Shown: one piece after another, positions 34,618 to 46,625 of the stretch
How the letters are laid out: the number at the start of each line of letters is the position of its first letter
How positions within the stretch are numbered: the stretch's first letter is position 1
NCBI GenBank assembly: GCA_026018925.1
Contig: JAKSZU010000003.1
Span: 184,605,505 to 184,669,504, forward strand
Reading direction: 5' to 3'
Origin: Tupaia tana
Taxonomy: Eukaryota; Chordata; Mammalia; Scandentia; Tupaiidae
DNA length: 64,000 nucleotides
Translations under genes and position numbers: made by a program
Notes under the pieces: generated by a model
Told to the model about the DNA's origin: nothing
Database searches by the model: none
The model's input: the letters and a program-made list of their open reading frames with translations, nothing else

Positions 34618-35297
34618 CATTTGGCACCTACATCTGGAAAACAGACCTTTTGGATGGGAATTTGAAGTTGGATCTCCTGCCTGACAAAAGGCAAAAGGGC
34701 CCCATTGCTGGTAGAAAGAGGGGTGGTGCAAATCATTGATATAATAATTATTAAAACTGTCACCTATGGTTAATTGGACTGAGATGCTAGTAGAAGACAG
34801 TGCATTGAGAGATCAAGTGGTTAATGCACTTGATCAATGTGGGAGCAATGATAATTATATGACTGTGGGTTGGATGGCTGTTTTTGACAGCAAAGGAAGC
34901 CAATTTAAAGCATCCTTTTGAACACCAGGTAGATATATCTCTACAAATGGTTCTTGTTCCTTCATGCACTCATGACATTCTACACTAAAAATAAGGTTTT
35001 GAATTTGATCATAGAGGTGGAAGAACTTCAAAAGGAGATTGAATGGATTTGGAATAAGGGGCAATATGAAATGTGAAATGGATTGATCAGTTCATAAACC
35101 TGAGAATTTTGAACCTTCGAATTCCACTGAACCCCTTCTAGCCATTCCAAATACTCAGCTTCTCCTTGCAAAAGGAGGAAAATTTCCCCATATCTGAATA
35201 CCATGAAATGTCCTCATGTGAAGCAAGGTGATGCTGGTTTTCTTTCACACTTAACTCCACTTATTCTCCTTTTCAAGTCAGTAAGAAACACTGTTCT

Positions 35298-35576
35298 TTG
35301 GGACCAGCAGTTAGCATAATAGCTATGTCACTGGACTCCCATGTAGTCGACCGCAATTCACATCCTGGACCCGTTGGCTTAAAACTCACGCTGGGCACGT
35401 GTGCGTGCGTGCCCAAGATCCCTAGAGGAGAATGGAGGAGAAGGGATTGCGGCATGGCCATCCCCCCTGGGAGTGTGATTTCTCGCTTTCTCTCTCTCTG
35501 TCTCTCTCTGTCTGTCTGGCGAGCACACGCAGCCTATAGAAAAAAAAAAAAAAAAAAAAACTCTCCAAAAAAAAGA
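35298..35576 (+). mobile_element. tSINE-A in the ERV interior
   Basis: Head gggaccagcagttagcataa at 35300. Poly(A)-interrupted end (ctatagaaaa then ctctcc). TSD agtaagaaacactgttct (35280-35297) and agtaagaaacactattct (35577-35594), 17 of 18 identical. Confidence 0.92.
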
Positions 35577-36021
35577 AGTAAGAAACACTATTCTGGAATA
35601 AATATGTACCCACCAAAAGAGTTACAAAATATAGTACATATTTACTGTCTGGAACTGATGAAATACGTACAGGAGTGAACTTTGAGAATGTTAATCCAGG
35701 GAAATGGAACATATAAAGCTGAATAGAGAGGATTTATTGACATTGGGAAGCTCACCCACACTAATGGGTCAATATCCTAGGCAGCACACCTGAAGCTGGT
35801 TATATTTTGCTCTGATGGTTTCTTGAAGATTGGATAAAATAATGACCTATGGTAAATGAGGTGGAGATTTCAGAATACTCAACATAATATTGAAGGAGAC
35901 ATTAGAAGTCTCAGGGAGTTGGCAATGTTAGAATGGACTTGCACAGTAAATATAAGTAAGCCTAAGTGCCCAGGGAGGACCCAAAGACACCAGCTTTGCA
36001 ATAACAAGGAATTATTTTGAA

Positions 36022-36272
36022 GGGCCAGCCTGTGATCTGTTGGTTAAGGTGGCTGGATCTTACATGGCTGACTACAGTGTTCAAGCCCTGGATCGGTGGC
36101 TTGAAAAACATGCCAGGTGTGTGCACACCCAAAATTCCAAAAGAAGAAATAGAGAAGGGATTGTGGCATAACCATGGCCCCTGAGGGATATTTCTTACTT
36201 TCCCTCTCTCTGTTTCCCTGACTTTCTCTGGCAAGTGCATGCATTCTCTGGCAAAAAATTAAGAAAAAAAAA
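36022..36272 (+). mobile_element. tSINE-C in the ERV interior
   Basis: Head gggccagcctgtgatctgtt with ggttaaggtggctggatc, middle cccaaaattccaaaagaag and CT-rich tail. More diverged than the A copies around it. Confidence 0.8.
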
Positions 36273-36414
36273 ATTCCTTGAGAAGTGTTTTAGTGGCTGT
36301 CACTACAGGAAGATGTTGCAATGGACCTGGTATTCCTGATACCAGGAAGGATGGCATTTGGAAATGGCATGGGCCAGGTGGCAGCATGTGTGTAACTATC
36401 AAAGACAGTGTAGG

Positions 36415-36695
36415 GGGACCAGCAGTTAGCGTAATGGCTATGTCGCTGGACTCCCATGTAGTCGACCGCGGTTCGAGTCCCGGACCCGGTGGCTTAAACT
36501 CACGCCGGGCGCGTGTGCGTGCGTGCCCAAGATCCCGAGAGGAGAATGGAGGAGAAGGGATTGTGGCGTGGCCATCCCCCCTGGGGGGTGATTTCCTGCT
36601 TTCTATCTCTCTGTCTCTCTCTGTCTGTCTGGCGAGTGCACGCGCCCTATAGCAAAAACCTCTCCAAAAAAAGAAAAAAAAAAAAAAAAAAAAAA
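36415..36695 (+). mobile_element. tSINE-A, near-consensus, in the ERV interior
   Basis: The clearest full-length copy: intact A-box-like ttagcgtaatgg, B box ggttcgagtcccgg, many CpGs, CT-rich tract, ccctatagcaaaaacctctcc-type end and a long A tail. Perfect 14-bp TSD aaagacagtgtagg at 36401-36414 and 36696-36709. The 179-codon minus-strand frame over it (36259-36798) is SINE antisense. Confidence 0.96.
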
Positions 36696-37018
36696 AAAGA
36701 CAGTGTAGGTACAATTCTGAAATGGACAGCAGGGCCCGAGTACAAATAGGATGTCTCAACCCACAGAGATCCAGCGCAATGACTCTCAGGGCCAGCACTG
36801 GTGAACATATACTGGGGTGGGCTTAATTTAAATAATAAAAAAACAAAAGAAATCAAGGTAACAGAGAAGTTGACATTATCTTTCAGGATGGAGAATTATT
36901 CCTTACTCTGGATCTAGATCTGTCAGTTCACTTGAAAAAGCTCATTGATTGAAAAGAAGGAAGATACTTTTGAGAAAAATCCTTGAAAACACTCTAAGTG
37001 TATACAGTAAATATTTCT

Positions 37019-37279
37019 TTTTTTTTTCTTTTTTTTTGGAGAGGTTTTCGCTATAGGGCGCATGCGCTCGCCAGACAGACAGAGAGAGACAGAGAGACAG
37101 AAAGCGAGAAATCACCCCTCAGGGGGGATGGCCACGCCACAATCCCTTCTCCTCTTGGGATCTTGGGCATGCACGCACACACGCCTGGCGTGAGTTTAAG
37201 CCACCAGATCCGGGACTTGAACCATGGTCGACTACATGGGAGTCCAGCGACATAGCCATTACGCTAACTGCTGGTCCCC
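37019..37279 (-). mobile_element. tSINE-A, young, in the ERV interior
   Basis: Reversed full-length copy, CpG-rich (gctatagggcgcatgcgctc). Perfect 15-bp TSD acagtaaatatttct at 37004-37018 and 37280-37294. Confidence 0.95.
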
Positions 37280-37948
37280 ACAGTAAATATTTCTATAATA
37301 TTTATCCAAACAGACTTTTGGATTTTCAGGCTGTGTTTTTCTGAGAGCTTTCCTGGCTTTCTAAGATGTGGCTCTGACATAATACTGATATTAGGAAACT
37401 AAAAATACCCTTATGATTATCTGAGTAGAGTAGGAGTCTATAGAGACCACATAATAAACTGAATTTTGGTCAAATGTTTTTATAGCTGGGCATTTAGATC
37501 CATCATGAGACAGTTTCCCTGGGCCTCAAATATTTAACTGAGAAGTTATCATTTGGAAAATCCTTCACATTGGTCCTCTGATCTGTGGAGGAAGTGCCAT
37601 TATAATAGAAAGGAAAAATAAAAGTCCCTGAAACTACCCCTTTACCCCTGGAGACAAAGAAAATTAGAACACATACTATACCAAGAGAGGAAATGCGGAC
37701 ATTATTGTCAATATAAAACATTTAAAAGAGACTAAGATGGTAGTTCTAATCACAGCCCTGTTTAATTCACTTGAATTTAATAGGTGACTATATAATCGAT
37801 GTCTGCTAAAATCTGGTTGATCATGGTAGATGCTAGTGGAATGTGCAGAACTCTCCAGATGGCAGGACTAAATCAAGTTGCATTGAAATGTGGGTCCTGC
37901 TAGGGCAGCTCAATTATAATCTCTTGCAATTGGTATGAGGAATGTATC

Positions 37949-38219
37949 ATTACTTATTTATTTATTTTTTTTTTTGAGAGGCTTTGCTATAGGGCACATG
38001 CACTTGCCAGAAAGACAGAAAGAGACAGAGAGACAGAAGTGAGAAATCATCACCCGGGGGTATGGCCATGCCTCAATCCCTTCTCCTCCATTCTCCTCTT
38101 GGGATCTTGGGCATGCACTCACATGCACCTGGTATGAGTTTAAGCCATTGGGTCTGAAACTCGAACCACGGTCAACTACATGGGAGTCCAGTGACATAGC
38201 CATTACGCCAACTGCTGGT
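37949..38219 (-). mobile_element. tSINE-A in the ERV interior
   Basis: Reversed copy preceded by a TTTA-rich/T tail. Perfect 13-bp TSD tgaggaatgtatc at 37936-37948 and 38220-38232. Confidence 0.93.
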
Positions 38220-39224
38220 TGAGGAATGTATCTTTAAGTGCTAAGTATAGCATTATTTTTTCAATGTATTTCCACAATAAGTTGAATTTCTTATTCTCTC
38301 ATGCCATAGGTACAAGTGTTTTATTATTTTGTTTTGACAGGCCATAGAACATCATGGTGGCCTACTGTACTCATGACATCATATTAATTAGACTTGAAGA
38401 GAAGAAAATGGCATCCACCTTAAAAGTCCAAGTAAGACATGTGTTTCAGAAGGTGGAAGATAAAGCCTGCAATGATTTGGAAGGCTAAAGGGAAGTTTTT
38501 AGGGATTCACTGGATAGGCATGTGATAGGATATCCTGAAAGGTACAACTTGTTTCATCCCCTGAACTGTAAAAGAGGTAATACAGACCTTCAGGGCAGTG
38601 AAGCAAGATATCTGTAGCAGAAAACCACTATCCATTGGGATAACAACTCTTTACATGTTAATGGGCCCTAATAAAGACTGAATACCATATCAGGGGACAC
38701 CAAGAAGCAATGCAACTTGAACTGCCTATTATAAACTGGGAGTTATTAGATCATTAACTTCAATGTAAGATGGAGGTTGTATATTGAGTATTGGCTGAGG
38801 TAGCACCAGAAGTCACAAGTGAATTACATGAAAAAGTAATTTACATGTCACCTATCTCTTTTACACAGGTTCCTCTTTCTTAACTCACACCTATGACTTC
38901 GTAGGAAAAAAGTTAAGGCTCAAGCCTTGTTCACTTTTAGGTTGCCTGTGTCTTTATTCTTCACTTAGAAGAGGCCCTGATAGACAAAGGGGAAAGAGAG
39001 TATTCTCCAAATAGAAACATCTGCAATCAACCTATTTGATGATTCATTCAATGTGAAGGAAAAGGTGATATTTGGATATACATTGACTCTAAGACAGTGA
39101 AATGAATAGCTTAATATGTTGGTGAAGGGCCTGGAATGGACATAGGGAACTGAAGTCTGAAGCAGTATGTGAATGTACAATGGGTAAAGGCTAAAAGTTT
39201 ACAGATCTTTGTATTCAGAATTTT

Positions 39225-39487
39225 TTTTTTTTTTTTGGAGAGGTTTTTCCTATAGGGCGCGTGCGCTCGCCAGACAGACAGAGAGAGACAGAGAGATAGA
39301 AAGCAGGAAATCACCCCCCAGGGGGGATGGCCACGCCGCAATCCCCTCACCTCCATTCTCCTCTCGGGATCTTGGGCACGCACGCACACGCGCCCGGCGT
39401 GAGTTTAAGCCGCCGGGTCCAGGACTCGAACCGCGGTCGACTACGTGGGAGTCCAGCGACATAGCCATTACGCTAACTGCTGGTCCC
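39225..39487 (-). mobile_element. tSINE-A, near-consensus, in the ERV interior
   Basis: Reversed copy with ctatagggcgcgtgcgctcg and ggactcgaaccgcggtcg, i.e. intact B box and high CpG content. Perfect 15-bp TSD tgtattcagaatttt at 39210-39224 and 39488-39502. Confidence 0.96.
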
Positions 39488-40943
39488 TGTATTCAGAATT
39501 TTGACAATCAGAAAATAACCACTGCAGATAGTAATGATCGGGTGTCAGCATGAGCTATATGGGATTGTTAGCCAGTCTCCCCTTCAGCACAACAGTGCTT
39601 GTCCAATAGGTCCATGAACAGAGAACGATTATTACAAGTTATGCATAGGCTCAATAGCAGGGGTTTCATCTCACCAAGGATGATAAAGTTAACACCTCTA
39701 CTAAACATTCAAACTTTCATTTTCTTGGTCTAAATCTGAGCCCTCAAACTGTTACCATCCACAGTGTTACAAGCCAACTTCCCAGTGATGTTGATTGCAT
39801 TGGACCTTAGGCAGGGTGGAAATTCTTCCTAGACAAAATCAATATATACATTGATCTAGATATGTCTTTTCGGTGAAAAGTTACCTGAGGACTTACAGAG
39901 TGAGCTATCAGTAAGTGCCCCATGCAATAATATTTCAGACAAAGAACCTAGCTAATGCAAAGAGGCTTGATGATGGAATTAAAAAATATGGGGTTCAATG
40001 GCCTTATATCATCCAGAAACAGCCAGAGGTGGGATGGCATTTCAAAGGCTCAGGGACCGTGGAAGGCTGTGGGTTGGGAGTCTATGTCCTACAGGATGCA
40101 GTATATTTGCTGAACCAATGGTTAATACATGATGCCGTGAATAGTTAGAAGTCCAGGGACCCAAGAAAGAAAGCAGCATTGGGCTTCTTGCCATCACTCT
40201 CAGTGGTCCTCTTGAAGAACTGGTTTTCTATGTCTGCAAAATTGATTTTTGCCAAGTTAGACATACTAGTGTCCAAAATGCGGTAGAATACTTCTGCCAG
40301 CAGCTACAGAAATTTTTCTACTTAATTTGATGCTGTTATTGCCATCTGGTTACCACCAGTGAATCCGAAGATAAAGAAAGGAGCTACTGTTCTTTCTGAG
40401 TTAGTAAATAATTGCCATGATGAACCGAGGTTGATACCATACAATTAAGGCAAAGAAGAGTATATCTGGAACCAGGGATTTCCTGGAGTGTCTCTTGGTG
40501 TTCCACTGCTCAGTGATAGCTGAATGGACAATTGCAGGAACACCCTCTCCCATCCCATCACATTGTAAGGCAGCTAAAGGTTTAGATTCCTTGGGACAAA
40601 GGGCTAGGTGACTCCTCTTGGCAAGAACCAAGACTACTCAAAGTCTTGGTCAAGAAAAGTCTCAAGGTAGCAGTAAAAGAGGGAGATGATAAATATCAAT
40701 TGTGATTCCAGAAACAATTACAACATCAGAAGACACAGTGTGTTTTGCTTATCCTCTTTAAATGTTTTTAGAATATTACTACTAGCCACACTTTAAAGAA
40801 TTGGACTTATACCTTCCTCTAATGTAGAAGACAGGGTAGAATTATATGCTTAGCCAAGAGAAGGTGAAGATAGATTTGGTTAGTGCAAAAAATGTACTCT
40901 GTCAGATCCAATCTACACACCTCTCCAGATACAATCAATATTT

Positions 40944-41068
40944 TTAAAATATATCTTTATTATTATTTCAATTTGAGAGAGCGAGCGAGCTGCCAGGTCT
41001 GGGATTCAAACCATGGTCAGCCATGTGGGAGTCCATAACCTTAACCACCACACCTCCTGCTGATCCCA
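40944..41068 (-). mobile_element. A-short SINE near the end of the ERV interior
   Basis: AT-rich tail, gagagagcgagcgagctgcc, reversed B box and a head ending ccacacctcctgctgatccc. TSD gatacaatcaatatt (40929-40943) and tatacaatcagtatt (41069-41083). Confidence 0.87.
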
Positions 41069-41083
41069 TATACAATCAGTATT

Positions 41084-41663
41084 ATTAGTCCCATAGTCAT
41101 CTGTTTTTCTCAAATGGAGTGACCCTACTCAATAGGATCTTCTAGACTTAACACCCTGGCTATTGCTATTGCTTGTATTTGAATAGTGCCAATTGATTCC
41201 ATTTGTCCCTGAGACAATAGCTGGGACTCACTACAGCCTCATGTGTTGGCTGTAATGAGGGCCATGTGCCCAGTTCCAGTGCTAACAGACCCAACCTACT
41301 GAAATCCATTTTCCAGCAGTTACCTGGAGGAGCCAGTAGAATTTCCAGACATACCGAGATGAAAGCTGTGCAGACTGAGCCTTGACCAAGGTGAAACAGA
41401 ACACACGAAGGAGCTGTCACTTAAAAAATGCTTCCTCTTTGCCCTCTTGGGCAAATGCTTGAAGGGCATAGCTCTACATGGCCTCTCCCTGTTTCTAGCA
41501 TGAGTTTTCTCATTAATACAACATGTGGTATGTGCTGGTTCCCCTTTCTTGTGCCATGTCCTCTCTTCCACACTCTTGTCCTGGGACTCCTCCTCTCAAT
41601 AAAACATTAGTATGTGTGCCTTTCTCTAGTTGCTGTTTTCTAGAAAATCAAGGCAAAGGCAAT
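41084..41663 (+). mobile_element. 3' LTR of the ERVL-like provirus
   Basis: Shares ordered blocks with 33.9-34.6 kb and carries a polyadenylation context (cctctcaataaaacatt, ending about 41606). Boundaries are approximate. Divergence from the 5' LTR is large, indicating an old insertion. Confidence 0.55.
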
Positions 41664-41669
41664 TTCTTT

Positions 41670-41934
41670 TTGTTGCTTTTCTTTTCTTTCTTTCTCTTTT
41701 AAATTTGCTGTAGGGCATATGCAATAGCTGGAGACAGAGAGCAGGAAACTGAGAAAGCACTGGCCAGTGAGATGGCTACGCTGCAATCTTTTCTCCTTTA
41801 TTCTCCTCTTCAGATTTTTGGGCATGCATGCACATGCACCTAGCATATTTTCAAGCCATTGGGTCCAGGACTCAAACTGCAAGTTGGTGATATGGGATCC
41901 AGCTATTTTAACCGCCAGGCCATGGGCTGCCCCG
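41670..41934 (-). mobile_element. tSINE-C, diverged
   Basis: CTTT-rich start, ctgtagggcatatgcaatag, atgctgcaatc-like middle, reversed B-box region and ccaggccatgggctgcccc end. Confidence 0.75.
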
Positions 41935-42099
41935 TTTGCTGTCATCTTTAAGAAAGAGATGTATAAGAAAACTTGAGGTTTTTTATTTTCTAGTCTAGAC
42001 TGTAGGAATTTAAACAAATACTAGTGCTGAAACTGTGTTTATTTCTCAAAAGAAAAAAACGGTTCCCTTCTTTTTTTCTGTGCTGATGACTATCATAAC

Positions 42100-42215
42100 A
42101 AGTGTAATGAATTGTAATTTAAAATTTGCTTAGATGACTGTGCAAAATTGTAAGCTCAATGATGTCAGGAACTCTCTCTTTTTACCTTTTTATCTCTAAA
42201 ATTTAGCAGTTTCTG
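42100..42215 (+). repeat. L2-like LINE 3' fragment
   Basis: A segment with aaattgtaagctcaatgatg, then caggaactctctctttttac and a aaaatttagcag end, follows the order of L2 3' ends (a 'gtaagctc ... gagg' block). It is short and diverged. Confidence 0.4.
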
Positions 42216-42350
42216 GAGAAATAAGGACTTAATTATACAGAAAATACAAATGTATGTGTGTTTTTGGAACTGGAATATGGCTACACAGAGCTGGGCTGGA
42301 TGTATGCAGAGTTGAAACAATGTTTTAAGACAAATTACTACCTTATCTTT

Positions 42351-42615
42351 CTCTATTTTTAAGTTTATCCATTTCTTTCCTCCTTGAGTAAGAGAGGCAA
42401 AATGAAAGAGAAAGAGGGAGAAATACAGACAGATACTGACAGCACCCCAACAGGGTCTTGATGCAGTAATCCACCCCAGTCTTCAGCCAGCCCCGGATCA
42501 TGGGTATGCATGTGTCAGGCACTCTCAGGGAGATCTTTGGAAGTGAACTGGTAACCTGTCTATGTGGGTCAACCTTGCAGAGTGTTATGTCTTACTGCTG
42601 GGCCACTATCTGATT
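42351..42615 (-). mobile_element. tSINE-B copy
   Basis: Reversed copy: tail cctccttgagtaagagaggc, middle ccccagtcttcagccagccc, reversed head actgctgggccactatctga. TSD ccttatcttt at 42341-42350 and 42616-42625. Confidence 0.82.
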
Positions 42616-42959
42616 CCTTATCTTTGTTTTTGGTCTTAAAAAATGTACATGCTTTAGAAGATGAAATTTTGAATTGCAGAAACTAGCAATTGTAACATTT
42701 CTTTCACTGGTTTCCTTTTCATGAATTTTATCAAAACTAAGTTGACAGAGATTTACAACAATTGGATATCAACCCAATTATCACTGCTTGCATTGCATGA
42801 TTCTAGCACAAGTCTAAGCAATGGAATAGAGAGTACCAATTTCTTAAAGATGAGAAAAAAATTAATGCATTTCAGAAAGCTAGAATATAACACTTCTTTG
42901 GCATAAATATATTTGTTAACAAAATATCCAAAGAGTTTCCTTTGTTTCTTTCTTTTTCA

Positions 42960-43213
42960 TTTTAAAAAAATTGCCAAAGATTGCATGCATTCACCAGAGA
43001 GAGACACACAGAGAGAGGGAGAAGTAACTGCCCGCCCCCAACCCAAAGACACAGTCATGCCACAATCCTTTCTTCTCCATCTATCCATCCTATGGGGATT
43101 TTTGGCACACTTGCAAACAAGTCCAGAGTAACATTTTCCTGCAACTGGGAATGGGGTTCAAATTACGGCAATGAGGGTCTGGTACCTTTATCCACCAGGT
43201 TACCGGGCTAGCC
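42960..43213 (-). mobile_element. tSINE-C, diverged
   Basis: gcatgcattcaccagagaga, catgccacaatcctttcttc, ggggttcaaattacggc and a ccaccaggttaccgggctag end are decayed landmarks of the reversed family. Confidence 0.68.
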
Positions 43214-44223
43214 TCTACCTGTTTTTTGAGGATACCTATTTGCTGGCACTTAAAACCACATTACTATGATTTAAAATAAATTTTTTAGGGCTCCAGGTCT
43301 TTTTTCAACACTCACAGCTACTCAGCTGCGATTACATTGTGATTACAATCTATTTTAGACACCATCAGCATTTATCTGAGTTATGGATCTTTTATCACTG
43401 TTTACCTCGCTGACATAGATCAGTACACCCATACTTGTCTTTATTATCTGACCTTTCCTCACAAACTCTTTTGTTTATTTCTTAATCTGACACAATCTCA
43501 CATCCATTGTAAGCCCACACTAACTTCAAATGTGTTCTGAGCTAGGATCTCCCTTGAGAGCCCTGATGCTCCTACAACCCTCTCAAGTGGAAGATGTTTG
43601 TCTTCCACATTCAGCAGACAACTGGTCCTAGAGTAGTTGTCCTTCTCCATCTCCATAGTTCCTTTTTCCAGCCACTAGCTCCTTTTGCCTTGCTAGAATT
43701 CCAGTTACATTGAAGCACAATTATCATCTGATGACATACTACGTTTTCATATAGTGATCGTTTGTCTTCCTCATAGTCGCTGACCCTATTTATTGAACAT
43801 TTTAGTGCTGGATCATTGCTGCTTCTTCATATTACCCCACTACTGGTGATCCTTAGTTAGTTCTATTGATATATTCACAGGAGTTATCCGTTCAATAGTC
43901 TGGTTTATTCATACTTAACACATGTGTCTTCAATAATGTTGCAACTTTTATCATCATACACAGCCATGACCATAATAAGACCCTTGTTTGTCCAATATCT
44001 GCAACTCCTTCCTACCCTCAATTTGTCACTCTGTATCTCTAACCAACACCCCCCATACTTGCCACTATTATCTCAACTCTAATATTTCTTTTGCCATATT
44101 CCAAATTTTTATAAATTGTCCTTACCATGTTTCACTGCTCTTACATCCCTCATGTCCTTCCTTATTAATGTAGCTCATGTTCCATGATCCATTACTATTG
44201 ACACTAATTTTATAATACATTGA
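43214..44223. other. Long AT-rich stretch without recognisable features
   Basis: Pyrimidine-rich plus strand with short frames only (43988-44173 has no domain). It may hold very old LINE remnants that I cannot name. Confidence 0.45.
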
Positions 44224-44234
44224 TCCCTTGCTCT

Positions 44235-44492
44235 CCCCCCCTCCCCTTTTTTAGAGAGAGATTTTTGCTACAGGGCATGTGCACTTGCTGGAGAGACAGA
44301 GAGACAGAAAGTGAGAAATCACCTCCTGGGGGAATGGCCATGCTACAATCCCTTCTCCATTCTCCTCTCAGGATTTTGTGTATGCACACACATGTACCTG
44401 GTGTGAGTTTTAAGTCACTGAGTCTGGAACGCAAACCACATTCGACCATGTGGAAGTCTAGTGATGTAACCATTATGCCATCTGCTGGTCCT
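44235..44492 (-). mobile_element. tSINE-A
   Basis: Reversed copy starting with a C/T-rich run, gctacagggcatgtgcactt, and a head ending accattatgccatctgctgg. Flanks tcccttgctct and tcccttgcctct (44224, 44493) are a plausible TSD. Confidence 0.83.
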
Positions 44493-44837
44493 CCCTTGCC
44501 TCTTCTTATCCTTCATTAAATTCAGTAAAGGTTATCATCCCCAATTACCTATACTTCTCTGTATATTTGTCTCCTATACCAGAGCATCTGAAATTTGGGG
44601 AGAAAAACACAAATAGGTCAATTTATTTCTCTTTAATTCATTACTGCTAGTCTCAATGAAGCCCTGGGATCACTCTTCAGTCCAGATATTTCTTGTGTTC
44701 TACTATTCTCCAAGGCTACCATTTTACACTTTCTTCTGCTTTCTTGAATCTCAAACTTTTTTTTCCTCTCCAAATTTAGCTGGTAAAGTTAGCTTCCATT
44801 ATTATTAAGAAAAGACATGCAGTCAAAAGAGAGTTCC

Positions 44838-45080
44838 AGAGACTGGCAGGTGGTGTGGAGGTTGACACACTGGATCCCACATGGCCGGCCTGCATATTTA
44901 GTGTCAGACAGGTGGCTTAAAGAACATCCCAGGCCCACAATCCTGAGAGGAGATGGAGGAGAAGGGATTGTGTCATGGCTATCCTCCCGGGGGTGTGATT
45001 TCTTACTTTCCCTCTCCCTCTAGCTAGCACATACACCTTATAACAAAACAAAACAAAACAAAACAAAACAAAACAAAACA
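44838..45080 (+). mobile_element. tSINE-C with (AAAAC)n tail
   Basis: Head actggcaggtggtgtggagg, tggatcccacatggccggc, middle ctgagaggagatggaggag, CT-rich part and a pentanucleotide AAAAC tail (45042-45080) expanded from the original A tail. Confidence 0.82.
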
Positions 45081-45362
45081 AGCAAGAGAGAGCAGTAGCA
45101 TTCCTAATCACCAAACCTATCAAGCTGCCTCTGTTCCTATGAATTGAATGTGCTCTTTCTGCTCTCATCTGTGGTCGCCACCTTCATTACACACAGGATC
45201 TGGTCTCCTCCTGCTTATTATAGGATTTTTATTCCTGTAATTGTACAATACTTCTTTTTGCACCAGCAAGTCTTTCCTCTATTGGATTATCTGTGTTAGG
45301 TTATATACATTTTCTAACATCTCTTACCTTAAAAATAACAATAACAAAAAAAAAAAGGTGGT

Positions 45363-45626
45363 GGGACCAGCAGTTGGCATAATGGCTATGTCGCTGGACT
45401 CCCATGTAGCTGACCACAGTTCGAGTCCCAGACCAGGTGGCTTAAACTCAAGCCGGGCGCATGTGCGTTCGTGCCCAAGATCCCAAGAGGAGAATGGAGG
45501 AAAAGGGATTGTGGTGTGGCCATCCTCCCAGGGGGGTGATTTCTCACTTTCTGTCTCTCTATCTTTCTCTGTCTTGCTGGTGAGCACATGCACCCTGTAG
45601 CAAAAACCTCTCCAATAAAGTAAATA
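45363..45626 (+). mobile_element. tSINE-A
   Basis: Head gggaccagcagttggcataa, B box gttcgagtcccag and aaaacctctcc end. Flanking aataacaataacaa occurs at 45334-45347 and 45627-45640. An A run and ggtggt separate the left copy from the head. Confidence 0.9.
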
Positions 45627-45640
45627 AATAACAATAACAA

Positions 45641-46315
45641 GTATTGAATATACTCTCTTGACTTCACATTACTATCAAATTGCCAATCATATTCTTTCCT
45701 CTACAGAAAATCTCATCAAAAGAGATTTTTATCCTCCTGTTTCTACTGAATTCATGCCAATAATGTTTTTCCCCATCTTACTCCAAAGAAAATGGTCACA
45801 AGACCATCACTGGCACCAACATTGTCAAGGTTATTGTAATCGCAGTCCTCACCTTACTGTGCTAATAGCAGCAATTAATAGAGGTAATTATTCTGCCTTT
45901 CTATCAGTGAAAGTTTAACCAGGAAAACAGAAACTGCTGCCATTTTTTTTTTTCAGGGGAAGGGATTTAACAGAGAGAACTTCATGAAACCATTGGAGTG
46001 CTGAGGGAGCAAAAGTAAAAGATAATTACAGTTGGCCTCAAAGAACTGAGATAGGTCTAGAATTGCTTTAAATCTTTAACAATTCACTCAGTTTCCTCTT
46101 AACTTCTGGATAATCTCAGAAACAAAGAAGATAAAAACAGAAGTTAACACTGAAATTACTGCAATGCTCAGATGTACACCACTCACTGCTCTTAGAGTCT
46201 AATGGCTATTCTATTTCACCATTGATGAATATATATGGAGAAAACATTAGGAAGAATGTAACTGTGTAACTGTTACTCGAAACTAGAATCCTGCTGAGAA
46301 GGGATTCTATGAAAT
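45641..46315. other. No recognisable gene or repeat
   Basis: Single-copy-looking sequence up to the TSD of the L1-derived insertion. A T-run at 45943-45953 is isolated. Confidence 0.5.
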
Positions 46316-46334
46316 GTTGTTCCCAGGTATTCTT

Positions 46335-46625
46335 TTTTTTTTTTTCTCTTTAAATTTATTTATTTTTTACATTAATTCACTATACATCATTACAACATAC
46401 AAATGAATTTTCCACCCAAAATACACTGTGTATTGGCTCAATCAAGCACATCAACATACATGTTTTCAGCAAATAATTTTCCAATTCTTATGTCTTGTAT
46501 ACTTTGTTTTTTGTTTTGCCATCCTTGATTCCTTATCCCTCACCCTCTGCCATGTCCCACCCTCCTCCCACATTGTCTCTGGTATCCATGGTTGCTTTCT
46601 ATGCCTTCCCCCCCATTTAATTGAT
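46335..46625 (-). repeat. Distal 3' module of the L1-derived insertion
   Basis: On the minus strand a G-rich polypurine stretch (ggaggagggtgggacatggc) leads to aatgatgtatagtgaattaa and the poly(A). The same order recurs in the proximal module and in the 3' ends of the L1 copies at 17.5 and 57.9 kb, supporting an L1 3' UTR. Confidence 0.7.

Larger units (their letters stand above)
34618..41080 (+). mobile_element. ERVL-like internal region, decayed
   Basis: After the primer-binding-like site there is gag-like leader DNA (34.6-36.0, 36.3-37.0 kb), then a pol-like part in which tactcatgacatcatatt (38368-38385) sits in the position and context of a reverse-transcriptase YxDD box with its frame broken. 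A later block (about 40090-40720, with ggcaaagaagagtatatctgg at 40449) resembles the dUTPase-like 3' part of ERVL/MaLR internal sequences. Stops and frameshifts occur throughout, and no envelope gene is evident. At least five SINEs interrupt it. Class assignment is by remembered resemblance. Confidence 0.6.

Noticed and set aside
35298-35678. 126-codon plus-strand frame
   Set aside because: Lies across a tSINE-A copy, with a Lys run from the poly(A) tail.
36259-36798. 179-codon open frame on the minus strand
   Set aside because: It is the antisense of a tSINE-A copy plus flanks. The same peptide (ARQTERDRE... motifs) recurs in every antisense copy, so it is a repeat artefact.
41640-42017. 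125-codon minus-strand frame
   Set aside because: Covers an antisense-oriented tSINE-C copy. Sequence words match SINE translations.
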